NCBI GenBank assembly: GCA_002245135.1
Contig: NGBS01001257.1
Coordinates: forward strand, 1-24,457
Source of the DNA: Proteromonas lacertae
Lineage: Eukaryota; Sar; Bigyra; Opalinata; Proteromonadidae
Reading direction: 5' to 3'
Length of the DNA: 24,457 nt
Of the stretch, positions 17,227-24,457 are shown piece by piece. Within the stretch, counting starts at the first letter, position 1; every line of letters begins with the position of its first letter. The position numbers and the translations under genes were made by a program. Under the pieces are notes generated by a model, which was given only the letters and a program-made list of their open reading frames with translations, had not been told where the DNA came from and searched no databases.

Positions 17227-17680
17227 TTTTAAATTTTGTTTCTAACATTTTAGCTCTTTTTTCTCCTTTTAATGAATTAAAATTTGTTGCTTGCACAAAC
17301 GATTTATTATTTACTATGATATCAACTAAAAACAAAATTGCATGATAACCACATCTTACACTATCAACTCTTTGATTTTTAACTCTATTTATTTTAATCT
17401 TATATTCATCATTAGGATATTTTTTTAATTTTGTTAAATCTTTATAAAACTTTGTTATTTGTTTAGGTTTATCTCCAAAACTATCATAGTACATTATCCT
17501 CCTAGTATTATTGTTAACACATAAACTAACCCAATGACCTATTTTACTTACAGGATCTTTAGTTGTATTAGTACAAAGTATTACACACCAAACATCATCA
17601 TTTTTATATAGCTGACCTATTTTGCTAAGTTCATCCCATAGTATAACACCTTTAAAATATTTTAGTAGTCTAGGAAACAT
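17219..17680 (-). CDS. Adenain-like cysteine protease of the Polinton (PRO)
   Basis: This is a thiol protease of the adenovirus-protease/Ulp1 clan (C5/C48), which in capsid-forming relatives matures virion proteins. The catalytic set is legible: His49 in KIGHWVSL, Asp66 in YYDSFG, oxyanion Gln103 in KNQRVD and Cys110 in VRCGYHAI. The spacings His-to-acid (17) and Gln-to-Cys (7) are the same as in adenain (H54, E71, Q115, C122). GVILWDELSKIG near the N-terminus is also family-typical. At 153 residues the frame is shorter than adenain (about 200), and the true N-terminus is uncertain, since a promoter-like motif lies about 120 bp upstream. It is the lone minus-strand gene between two plus blocks, divergent from the core-like gene at 17873. 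Confidence 0.88.
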   Translation of the reverse strand: MFPRLLKYFKGVILWDELSKIGQLYKNDDVWCVILCTNTTKDPVSKIGHWVSLCVNNNTRRIMYYDSFGDKPKQITKFYKDLTKLKKYPNDEYKIKINRVKNQRVDSVRCGYHAILFLVDIIVNNKSFVQATNFNSLKGEKRAKMLETKFKTI

Positions 17681-17797
17681 TTTTTTAATGATCTTTTCAA
17701 TATCAAAATTTGAGAGTGCATCTTCTTTATGTAAATCACCTGTAGCCTATATAGTCATTTGTGATATATCTTTTAAACATTATATAATTAATAACTA

Positions 17798-17837
17798 TAA
17801 GAATTTATTGAATATCAATTCATTTGATAAATTCTTA
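17798..17837. promoter_or_regulatory. Palindromic bidirectional promoter element
   Basis: The arms TAAGAATTTAT (17798-17808) and ATAAATTCTTA (17827-17837) are perfect 11-bp inverted repeats with an 18-bp spacer. The right half, ATTCATTTGATAAATTCTTA (17818-17837), is identical to 18636-18655. The element lies between the divergent protease and core-like genes, and its right half is 35 bp before the ATG at 17873. It probably drives both genes (inference). Confidence 0.55.
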
Positions 17838-17872
17838 ACGTTTTTTAATATATATTTTATGTTATTTAATTA

Positions 17873-18352
17873 ATGGGTAAGTTTAAAGATTGGTTAAAAA
17901 AATCTAAAATTCTATCTAGCGCAGCTAGTTTAATACCTTTTGCTGGACCAGCTATTAGTAACAGTATAGAGAATATGGGATATGGTAAGAGAAGACGTAG
18001 AGGTAGGGTTGCAAGACATAGAGTTACTAGAATGTCACAATTTACACCTGATGGTAGATTCTTAGGTGATACTTCATCTATGACTGGTGGTGGAACTGTT
18101 AAGTTTAGGACAAAATCTGGTAAAGTTGTTTCATTTCATACTAGAAAACGGAAGGGAGCTGGTTTAGGTAGTTTGTTTAAGAAAGGATGGAATAAAATAA
18201 GAAAAATAGCTACAAAAGACAATCTTATAAGAGGTATTGAGAAAGCTAAAGAGATAAATAACACTTTAAAAGATAAGAAATATATTAGTAATATATCAGG
18301 TAAAGTAGGTGACATTGCAACAAAATTGGTTTTAATAAAGTTGGTGATATAG
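17873..18352 (+). CDS. Very basic virion-core-like protein with amphipathic N-terminus
   Basis: This 159-residue protein is not assigned to a family. Residues 1-30 (GKFKDWLKKSKILSSAASLI, then PFAGPAI) can form an amphipathic or membrane-active helix. Next come an Arg cluster GKRRRRGRVARHRVTR (about 38-53), a Gly-rich segment with VKFRTKSGKVVSFHTRKRKG (about 75-94) and a second Lys-rich region (LFKKGWNKIRKIATKD). Basic, Gly-rich proteins with an N-terminal lytic helix recall adenovirus core and pVI/pX proteins, which are substrates of the same protease class encoded just upstream; that comparison is inference. The start is fixed by the ATG 35 bp after the promoter-like motif. Further basic coding-like sequence follows in the element. 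Confidence 0.65.
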   Translation: MGKFKDWLKKSKILSSAASLIPFAGPAISNSIENMGYGKRRRRGRVARHRVTRMSQFTPDGRFLGDTSSMTGGGTVKFRTKSGKVVSFHTRKRKGAGLGSLFKKGWNKIRKIATKDNLIRGIEKAKEINNTLKDKKYISNISGKVGDIATKLVLIKLVI

Positions 18353-18615
18353 CAAATAATATAAGTTCCACTGCTAGTAACTATGGTTATGGAAAACGTA
18401 GAAGACATAGAGGCGGTAAAAGATTTGGACAAAATGGTGGACTTAGATTACCAATGAATGGTGGTAGTAAAATACGTAGTATAGCTATTACTAAACCTCC
18501 TAGCAATAGGCCTATTTTAAATGGATTAGCTAAACCTTGTGGATTTAACCATAGAGGTTTATACAATCCACAAAACAGTTTACAAAGCTTTTTAGCTTAC
18601 AAGTTAACAACATAA
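18353..18615 (+). other. Basic coding-like stretch of the Polinton
   Basis: The + strand here reads as an Arg/Gly-rich peptide (YGKRRRHRGGKRFGQNGG) followed by a Pro/Asn-rich tail. Its composition matches that of the core-like protein nearby, including a YGKRRR motif seen in both. It has no start codon or promoter-like motif of its own. It is listed as a part of the fossil element only. Confidence 0.5.
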
Positions 18616-18635
18616 ACTTTGTTATTGATTTTATT

Positions 18636-18655
18636 ATTCATTTGATAAATTCTTA
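18636..18655 (+). promoter_or_regulatory. Promoter-like 20-mer upstream of the 18686 gene
   Basis: ATTCATTTGATAAATTCTTA is identical in all 20 positions to 17818-17837, and it is again followed by a T-rich and TATATA-type stretch. The ATG at 18686 is 30 bp downstream. The repeated position relative to start codons argues for a promoter rather than a chance repeat. Confidence 0.6.
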
Positions 18656-18685
18656 TTGTTTTTTTATATATTTAATAATAACATA

Positions 18686-19147
18686 ATGTATAACAAGCGT
18701 TATAGTAGATACACTAGAGATTACTATGAAGATGATAGTGATTCATCTTCTGATGATGATTATTCATATGACACTCCACTAGCTAGAGATATGAGTAAAA
18801 CCGATAGACAGATTGCAGAATTGTTATATAATTTAAATCATAGTAATGATAGAGCTACTCCATCATCTAATTCTAAATTAAGTGAAGAGACTAGAAAGAA
18901 AAGAGCTGAAAATTTAGCCAAAGCAAGAGAAGCAAGAATGAACAAATTAAAAAACAAGCAAGATACAAGTAATATATATTTAGAGCAACAACAACAACAA
19001 CAAACACAAAAATCAAAATCAATTAGGTTACCAGGTGATAGTGATCCATTTGCACAAACAAAACAAAGTAATGGTAGTGGTTTAAAAATACCACCACCTA
19101 ATGCACCTATGCCTGGTGATAATGCTGTGATGCCAGTTTATTTTTAA
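18686..19147 (+). CDS. Small charged Polinton protein, unknown function
   Basis: The frame is open from 18656, but the ATG at 18686 (153 codons) is chosen because the first ten codons of the longer form (MFFYIFNNNI) fall in the AT-rich leader right after the promoter motif. The protein starts with Tyr/Arg-rich sequence (YNKRYSRYTRDYYEDD), then a Ser/Asp acidic stretch (about 15-25). A basic helix follows (about 70-100, EETRKKRAENLAKAREARMN) of a type common in small proteins of large DNA viruses. Next are a glutamine run from CAA repeats (about 103-110) and a Pro/Gly-rich tail (IPPPNAPMPGDN). No family is recognised. It sits in the second plus block, probably as a virion or nucleic-acid-binding accessory (guess). 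Confidence 0.6.
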   Translation: MYNKRYSRYTRDYYEDDSDSSSDDDYSYDTPLARDMSKTDRQIAELLYNLNHSNDRATPSSNSKLSEETRKKRAENLAKAREARMNKLKNKQDTSNIYLEQQQQQQTQKSKSIRLPGDSDPFAQTKQSNGSGLKIPPPNAPMPGDNAVMPVYF

Positions 19148-19159
19148 TTAAAATTTATA

Positions 19160-19180
19160 TTCATTAAATTCTTTATATAT
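19160..19180 (+). promoter_or_regulatory. Promoter-like motif upstream of the 19210 gene
   Basis: TTCATTAAATTCTTTATATA is a shortened version of the shared ATTCATTTGATAAATTCTTA motif, about 30 bp before the ATG at 19210 and followed by the same kind of T-rich stretch. Confidence 0.45.
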
Positions 19181-19209
19181 TTCAATATATATTTTTTTGT
19201 TTATATATT

Positions 19210-19737
19210 ATGTCAAAACCCAAAAATAAAAAGAGTTTAAAAGAAGCTTTAACTAAACAGTTATTGAAACGTATTAAAAGAAGAGCTAAAGTAAATCGAT
19301 TTAACAAAGCTTTGAAAAAGAAAATAAGTAAATCAGTAGGTGTAAGAGTAAATGAAGAAAGTATTATGAGGAATAGAATGAGAGAAGCAGCTTATAGTAA
19401 TTTCAATTTGGATCAAGTAGCTACAGAGAATGATTTGAAAATGTTACCAATTTTGTTAGCAGATAAATCATTAACCAAGGAAAAGAAATTAGCATTACAG
19501 AGTTATTATGATGCATTAAAAAGTGGACAAATAACAGCTAAAAACAGAGATTCATTTTTTGGTCCAGTTCAATCTGCACTACTAAAATCATTACCTTATG
19601 ATAGTTATAAAAGTGTGAATGATAATTTAGCTTATATCAAAAATGTTATGCCTGCTTTGCCTGGAGGAGGAGGTAGTTTGAATGGTGATTTAGCAGTAGC
19701 TATTGCAAATGAATTAGCTAAACGGAGGCATCTCTAA
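19210..19737 (+). CDS. Basic-N-terminus Polinton protein, unknown function
   Basis: This 175-residue protein is not recognised. Residues 1-45 are very basic and helical (KKSLKEALTKQLLKRIKRRA, KALKKKISK), suited to nucleic-acid contact. Residues 60-145 look like a compact helical domain (ENDLKMLPILLADKSLTKEK; SALLKSLPYDSYKSVNDNLA). The end has a Gly-rich hinge (PALPGGGGSLNG) and a short helix (AVAIANELAKRR). The start is supported by the motif about 30 bp upstream. Proline-rich coding-like sequence follows directly up to the next listed ORF. Virion or assembly function is only inferred from context. Confidence 0.55.
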   Translation: MSKPKNKKSLKEALTKQLLKRIKRRAKVNRFNKALKKKISKSVGVRVNEESIMRNRMREAAYSNFNLDQVATENDLKMLPILLADKSLTKEKKLALQSYYDALKSGQITAKNRDSFFGPVQSALLKSLPYDSYKSVNDNLAYIKNVMPALPGGGGSLNGDLAVAIANELAKRRHL

Positions 19738-19960
19738 TCCATATGTTAGCTCTAAGATAGGATCTGCACCACCTCCACCACCACCTTCACGTTTTGGTGG
19801 ACCTCCTGGAGGATTTGGTAGTTATCCTCCCCCACCTCCTCCACCTGGTCCAGGAAGCTATATACCACCTCCTCCTCCTAGTAGCAAATCTGGTAGCAGC
19901 GGTGGTACATCAATATTACCAGGATCATCACTTCCTCCACCTTCACCTCCACCACCATCA

Positions 19961-22345
19961 ATGTTAGCAAGTACACTTCCATCAGCTGCACCACCTTCAC
20001 CTTCACCTTCACCTCCGCCTCCACCTCCTCCTGCTCCATCAGCACCACCTGCTCCATCAGGACCACCTGCTCCAACAGGTCCATCTTCTGAAGAAATTAA
20101 ATTACAGAAAAAACTAGATGTTGTAACAAAAGAGGCTGATAAATATAGAAATATGATAACTGATATATTAAAAGAAAAAGATGAAGCATTAGCTGCTTAT
20201 AATAAATTTAAAGCAGATACTGCAGCAGAGATAAAAAAGTTTAATAAAGAACATGCTGATGATAAAGCAGCACAACAACAGAATTATGATAATATGGTTA
20301 AATTAAAAGCAGATGAAGCTGAAAGAATAAAAAATGAATTGAATCAAGCTAAATTAAAGTATGATGATGTAAGTAAAAAATTGAATGCTTATGAAAAAGC
20401 AGAATTATCATTACAAAGCAAAATGAATAATTTACAAAGTAGAGTAAATGATTTAAACGATCAAAATATGAAATATCAAAGTGATATATCTAATTTAGCT
20501 GCCAAAAATGATATTTATCAAAATCAAATAAATGATTTAGATGTACAAAATCATGGATTAGGATTACAAGTAAATACATTAACTAATCAAAATAAGGATT
20601 ATTTAAGTGAAATAGAAAAAATGAAAGTGAATATATCTTCATATCAGTCAGAAATACAAGGTTTAAAAACAGCATTAACAGAAGCTAAAGGAAATGTACA
20701 AAAAAAGAAACTTGAATATGATGATTTACTTAATGAATATAAAAAATATAAAAAGGATCATGATCCTACTGGTGGTCATCAACTAACTGTTAATGAAAGA
20801 AAACAATTAAATGATTTAGAATTAGAATTAATAACTAAAAAAAGTGAATTAAACATAGCAGCACAAGAAAAAATAGCTTTGCAGAATAATTTAAAAACTC
20901 TAAGAAATGAAAGAGATAATTTAGTTACTGAAAATACTTCTTATAAGGATATGGTAGAACGTTTAAAACAACAAAAAGAAGAAATTAATAAATTATTTGA
21001 AAGTAACAAGATTCAATTAAACAATAAAGAAAATATTCTTGAAGAATTTAAAAGTAAGCATAAATTATATGCTCAGAAATATAATGAAGAAAGTTATCAA
21101 GAATTAAAAAGTTTATATGAAAAACAAATAAGAGAATTAAAACAACAGAATGAAGAATTGAAAAATGCAAATAATCAAAATAAAAGAGAATTAAATTTAG
21201 CATTGAATAATGCAGAAAATCTTAAGGCACAACATTTAGCAGAAATAAATAAAAAGAATGAAGAAATCAAAGGAATAAAAGAAGTAAAAGATCAAATAGA
21301 AAACGATTACAGATTATATAAAAAAGGAAATATAGCAGAAATAGAACAAAATAAAGCAATTTTAAATAATAGAATTAGTGAACTAGAAACACAAAAAAGA
21401 CAAGATGCAATAAATTTTCAAGCATTGAATGAAAAATTAAGTATGAAAGAAACAGAGATATTAAAACTAAAAATGGATCATGATAGTGTAGAACAAGATT
21501 TGGCTAGTCTTCAACATAGTTATAATACTGTTACAGAAGAATTACAAAATGCATTATTAAATCATGATACTGATACATCAAAATTAGAACAAATGCAAAG
21601 TTTAATTGAAAAATCAATGGAAGAGCATAAACAAAAATTATCTGAACAAGAAATGATGTATAACGAAGTAATAGCAAAAAATAGAAAATTAAATGAAAGA
21701 ATAGCTGAAATCAATAATAAATATGAAAAAACAATAGCAGAAAAATTAAAAATGGTAGAAGCTGCTAACAATAACATGGCTAAAGTTGTTAAAGCTAAAG
21801 AACAAGAACATTCTAATAACATGAGTAAATTATTACAACAAATGGAAGAACAAAAAGCAGTATATGAAGCAAAATTAAAAGATACAATTAATAATGCTCA
21901 CAAAGCATCTTATAATGATTTAGGAGTTGTGCAATATCCTATGATGAATGATGTAATATACAATGAACCAACTTTAGATTTAACAATACCACAACCTGTA
22001 AATACAGATATAGTCAATCCAGAATTATTAACACATCCTCAAAACAATGTTCCTAGTATTGAAGAAGAAGAAAGCGAAGAGAATATATTTGATCCATTTA
22101 GAAAAGAAAATATAGATGACAAGTTAAACAGAATAAATCAATATTTCCAAACTAAAAATATAGATGAAAGCAATGTAGATCCAATGACTTTAACTTATAA
22201 TCAAGTAAGAAAGTTTATAGAAAAACGTAAACCAGGTCATAAAAACAAAAGAATGAATATAAGTCAAGATGAGCCAGTTAACGAAATGCAAATAAAAAGA
22301 AAACATAGATATTTAGAAATGAACCAGATCCTAAAAGATCAGTAA
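19961..22345 (+). CDS. Polinton proline-rich plus long coiled-coil protein
   Basis: This ORF is 794 residues from its first ATG. Proline-rich coding-like sequence with PPPPPP runs (from about 19775) precedes that ATG, so the true N-terminus is uncertain. Residues 1-45 are Pro/Ser/Ala (SPSPPPPPPPAPSAPP). Residues about 46-640 are nearly continuous coiled coil with Gln, Asn and Ala as well as Lys and Glu, unlike the Glu/Lys/Asn style of the host gene at 2042. Residues about 655-700 are Pro/Asn-containing linker, and the end is basic (FIEKRKPGHKNKRMN). A proline tract followed by coiled coil resembles FH1-like profilin or SH3 ligands with a dimerising rod, but no FH2 or other catalytic domain is seen. 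The function is unknown; a host-cytoskeleton contact or a fibre-like structural role are guesses. Confidence 0.65.
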   Translation: MLASTLPSAAPPSPSPSPPPPPPPAPSAPPAPSGPPAPTGPSSEEIKLQKKLDVVTKEADKYRNMITDILKEKDEALAAYNKFKADTAAEIKKFNKEHADDKAAQQQNYDNMVKLKADEAERIKNELNQAKLKYDDVSKKLNAYEKAELSLQSKMNNLQSRVNDLNDQNMKYQSDISNLAAKNDIYQNQINDLDVQNHGLGLQVNTLTNQNKDYLSEIEKMKVNISSYQSEIQGLKTALTEAKGNVQKKKLEYDDLLNEYKKYKKDHDPTGGHQLTVNERKQLNDLELELITKKSELNIAAQEKIALQNNLKTLRNERDNLVTENTSYKDMVERLKQQKEEINKLFESNKIQLNNKENILEEFKSKHKLYAQKYNEESYQELKSLYEKQIRELKQQNEELKNANNQNKRELNLALNNAENLKAQHLAEINKKNEEIKGIKEVKDQIENDYRLYKKGNIAEIEQNKAILNNRISELETQKRQDAINFQALNEKLSMKETEILKLKMDHDSVEQDLASLQHSYNTVTEELQNALLNHDTDTSKLEQMQSLIEKSMEEHKQKLSEQEMMYNEVIAKNRKLNERIAEINNKYEKTIAEKLKMVEAANNNMAKVVKAKEQEHSNNMSKLLQQMEEQKAVYEAKLKDTINNAHKASYNDLGVVQYPMMNDVIYNEPTLDLTIPQPVNTDIVNPELLTHPQNNVPSIEEEESEENIFDPFRKENIDDKLNRINQYFQTKNIDESNVDPMTLTYNQVRKFIEKRKPGHKNKRMNISQDEPVNEMQIKRKHRYLEMNQILKDQ

Positions 22346-22637
22346 CTGAAAATTATTATGAAATTGCTAAGAATTCATATAACGAAAAAAGTAATTATAA
22401 AATTGAACCAAAATATACTGATGAATATATCAATCCCAATGATAATACTTATAATCATGTTATGCCACATAAACCTCAAGAAAAAAAATATCAAACTATA
22501 GCGCCATTATTTGATACTAATAACTTCCCAGCATATGATATTACAGAAATGGATCCAGAAATTAATAGTGTGGCAAATAGTATTTTTGGCAATTTTCAAG
22601 AAGAAATTCCTTCATGGAATGGATGTTCCGCATTATG
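22346..22637 (+). other. Coding-like stretch at the end of the second plus block
   Basis: The + strand here reads as a Pro/Asn/Tyr-containing segment (ENYYEIAKNSYNEKSNYK, then DTNNFPAYDITEMDPEIN) ending in SWNGCSAL before a stop at about 22635. It lacks its own start. Part of the fossil element; no family recognised. A short gap separates it from the convergent polymerase. Confidence 0.45.
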
Positions 22638-22690
22638 AACTAGAAGCATATTAAAATAAAACAATCATAAAAATATATAAGTATTAATTA

Positions 22691-24457
22691 TTATTTTTTA
22701 TATCCATATGGCAATGTATTGTATTTATCAAAAAAATATCTTTTATCATCATAATAGGTTAAGCCAGTTTTGTTTTGTACTGTTGTATAAACATTATGAT
22801 GTATTGATTTGATTTGACATACTTCATATTTTTGACTTTTACTAGCACCTTCAACAAAATCATTGTATATATCATAAGTTATTTTTCTAGAAACTTTCAC
22901 ATTAATACCTTTACAACGATTGTCAGTATTAGTATTATTATCAGAATCATCATTCACTTTCTCCTTTTCGTATATATAACATTTTGATTTTAATCCTATA
23001 AACTTTGTTATAACATATAGGTTTTTATTATTCTTATCCTGTTCTTCAAATTTTAATCGATTTAGTGTACCTGGATGAACAGCTCTATGTATATCCAACT
23101 TATAATTTTCTAAATAGGGATTTTTCAAATTACTTCCATCAATCCAATTATTAAAGATAGGATCCTCTAAGTCTTTAAAAATATCATTAGTTTCAACTGA
23201 GAAAAGTAAACTATCAGTATCAGTCATACATAGTGTTAGCTTATCAGATCCATATTTTTATCCAATACATCATACCAATATTTTTGCATTTGAGTTTAGA
23301 CAGTGCTAAGATAACCATTCCAATTTGTATAGGTTATTAATTTCATATAGCTTCTTATGAAAATGTGCAATTCTTAAATCACCTTCAATAATGATAAATC
23401 TTTAAACCATGGATCACTTGCAGCATTAATCATTTGTCTTCATTAGTAATTAAAGAAATGTTACTTCTCTTTTCAACACGCTCCATAAATTTACCGTATA
23501 AGCTATTCATTAATTTCTTTATATAGTCTGCAGTAGTATTTTGATTGTTTTCTTTAGCTTGGACTCTTTTTTGTACCATAGTATAATATATTTACCCATA
23601 TATAGACCTTCAGTAAATCTCATTATTCTGTACACTTTACCCACTTTATAGCCATGTTCAACTGCAAACTTCAAATTTTGGTAGTGTATTATATTTTTTC
23701 TTTAGGATACAAATCAGTTATTAATTTCTCAGTAGCATGGTAAGTACCTCTTTCTTTATGTATAATACCAAGATTTTCAGCTCTTTCAGTTTGTATATCA
23801 GATAACCATTCTTTAGGTATTTTCTTCCTTTCAGGTAGTAATGGGTATTCTTTAAACTTGTCTTGTAGCTCTATAGGTAACTCGATATCAACTTCTAATA
23901 TATAACCAAAATCATTATTCTCAATCTATCTTGATCCATTTCTTCATAATATAAATCAAGTATACTTTCTAATGTAATAGAATTTGGATCAATAAATTCA
24001 AAGTCATCTAAAGGCATTTTACAAGAAGCCATAACTGAAGGGTATAAAGAATTATAGTCTTGATATAATAGAATTTACTAGGTAAAGTTTCATCATAATT
24101 TTTCATAAATTTTATTGCATCTTCCTTACGCTTACCAATATATGATAATCCTCCGTATAAACCATTCAATATAAAATCATAGTATTCAGGTTCACAAAAT
24201 AATTTAAGTTCCACATCAGATACATGCAAGAATAATCAAGTGATAAGCTGGTAATGAAATATACCAACAAGGATCTATGTGAAAAGTATCAAATATATTA
24301 TCTCTAAAATCATTAAATATAGACTGAAGAATATAAACATCAATTTTCAAGTAAAATAAATTGTATTCACGTATATTATCAAATCCAAATATTTGATTTA
24401 CTTCCATAGCAAAATCAAATTCTTCAGGTTTAATAGTTTCATTATCATTCAATTTAG
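22691..24457 (-). pseudogene. Polinton protein-primed family-B DNA polymerase (broken, continues past right edge)
   Basis: The palm-domain motifs of protein-primed PolB are present in order on the minus strand. Near 24290-24400 is YLKIDVYILQSIFNDFRD followed by DPCWYISLPAY, the usual Y.k.Dv.lL...F..fR....Y..DP..Y.slP block. Near 24100-24220 is NGLYGGLSYIGKR, matching the I.GG.S.i..R region. Motif B, NSLYGK, is at 23490-23507, and motif C, DTDS, at 23210-23221. The C-terminal part (22691-23227) ends in LPYGYKK. This enzyme would copy the element from a terminal protein primer. The copy is broken at several points and is not expected to be functional. The exonuclease half lies outside the window. 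It converges on the plus block with about 50 bp between. Confidence 0.88.

Larger units (their letters stand above)
9666..24457. mobile_element. Polinton (Maverick) copy, broken, running off the right edge
   Basis: The family is identified by four hallmarks within 13 kb: an A32/FtsK-type packaging ATPase (11191-11952), probable major and minor capsid genes beside it (12021-14465), an adenain-like cysteine protease (17219-17680) and a protein-primed family-B DNA polymerase (22691 to the edge). Polintons are typically 15-20 kb with terminal inverted repeats, a retroviral-type integrase and 6-bp target duplications. Neither the integrase nor the terminal repeats are visible, and the left limit, somewhere between 8.6 and 10.2 kb, is not resolved. 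The copy is broken, with around ten interruptions overall, concentrated in the polymerase and parts of the plus-strand blocks. The capsid block is still open, suggesting moderate age. Coding-like sequence fills most gaps between the listed ORFs. Confidence 0.9.

Noticed and set aside
17622-17873. A + strand frame overlapping the protease start and its upstream region
   Set aside because: It is antisense to the protease for part of its length, runs through the promoter region, and ends in AT-rich leader sequence with no protein-like composition.
17818-18655. The identical 20-mers as a CRISPR array or attachment sites
   Set aside because: There are only two exact copies 818 bp apart, each at a fixed distance before a start codon, which fits promoters.
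22615-22637. The C-terminal GCSAL as a protease cofactor peptide like adenoviral pVIc
   Set aside because: It lacks the basic residues of pVIc, and a single Cys near an end is weak evidence.

Overview
The window looks like trichomonad nuclear DNA (Trichomonas vaginalis or a close relative). The grounds are very AT-rich sequence, intronless ORFs with short AT-rich spacers, a giant coiled-coil gene of the kind T. vaginalis annotations often call 'viral A-type inclusion protein', and next to it a Polinton (Maverick), a class known to be extremely abundant in that genome. The organism call is inference; no rRNA or species marker is present.

Region 1 (1-8542) is the host coiled-coil gene on the + strand. 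The last 6.5 kb is one unbroken frame, open from 2000 to 8542. The first 2 kb encodes the same kind of protein but shifts between all three + frames, so the 5' part is decayed or carries sequence errors. The protein is Lys/Glu/Asn-rich coiled coil built from about four diverged ~550-residue units. Near its C-terminus the coiled coil is interrupted by a globular domain whose landmarks match the microtubule-binding tip of the dynein stalk. The likely role is cytoskeletal, not viral.

Region 2 (8543-9665) has no gene for a protein. It holds a higher-GC, strongly structured patch at about 9031-9150 with a U5-snRNA-like loop and an Sm-like site, a duplicated palindrome GGTAGCTAC at 9276-9311, further short inverted repeats, and long T tracts at 9423-9443.

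Region 3 (about 9.6 kb to the right edge, at least 14.8 kb) is a Polinton copy that runs off the window. Its genes sit in alternating strand blocks. The minus block (10265-14465) holds an unknown protein, the A32/FtsK-type packaging ATPase, a probable double-jelly-roll major capsid protein and a probable penton (minor capsid) protein, all open. A plus block (14546-17226) holds three ORFs of unknown function. Next comes an adenain-like cysteine protease (minus, 17219-17680) with an exact-spacing H-D-Q-C catalytic set. A second plus block (17873-22637) holds a very basic virion-core-like protein, two small charged proteins and a long proline-rich/coiled-coil protein. Last is a protein-primed family-B DNA polymerase (minus, 22691 to beyond the right edge). 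No integrase and no terminal inverted repeat can be recognised inside the window. The capsid/packaging block is open, but the polymerase and parts of the plus blocks are broken, with on the order of ten breaks in all, so this copy is a fossil of moderate age.

A common AT-rich upstream motif, best form ATTCATTTGATAAATTCTTA (two identical 20-mers), precedes many of the Polinton genes. It forms an inverted repeat between the divergent protease and core-protein genes, which suggests an element-specific promoter code.
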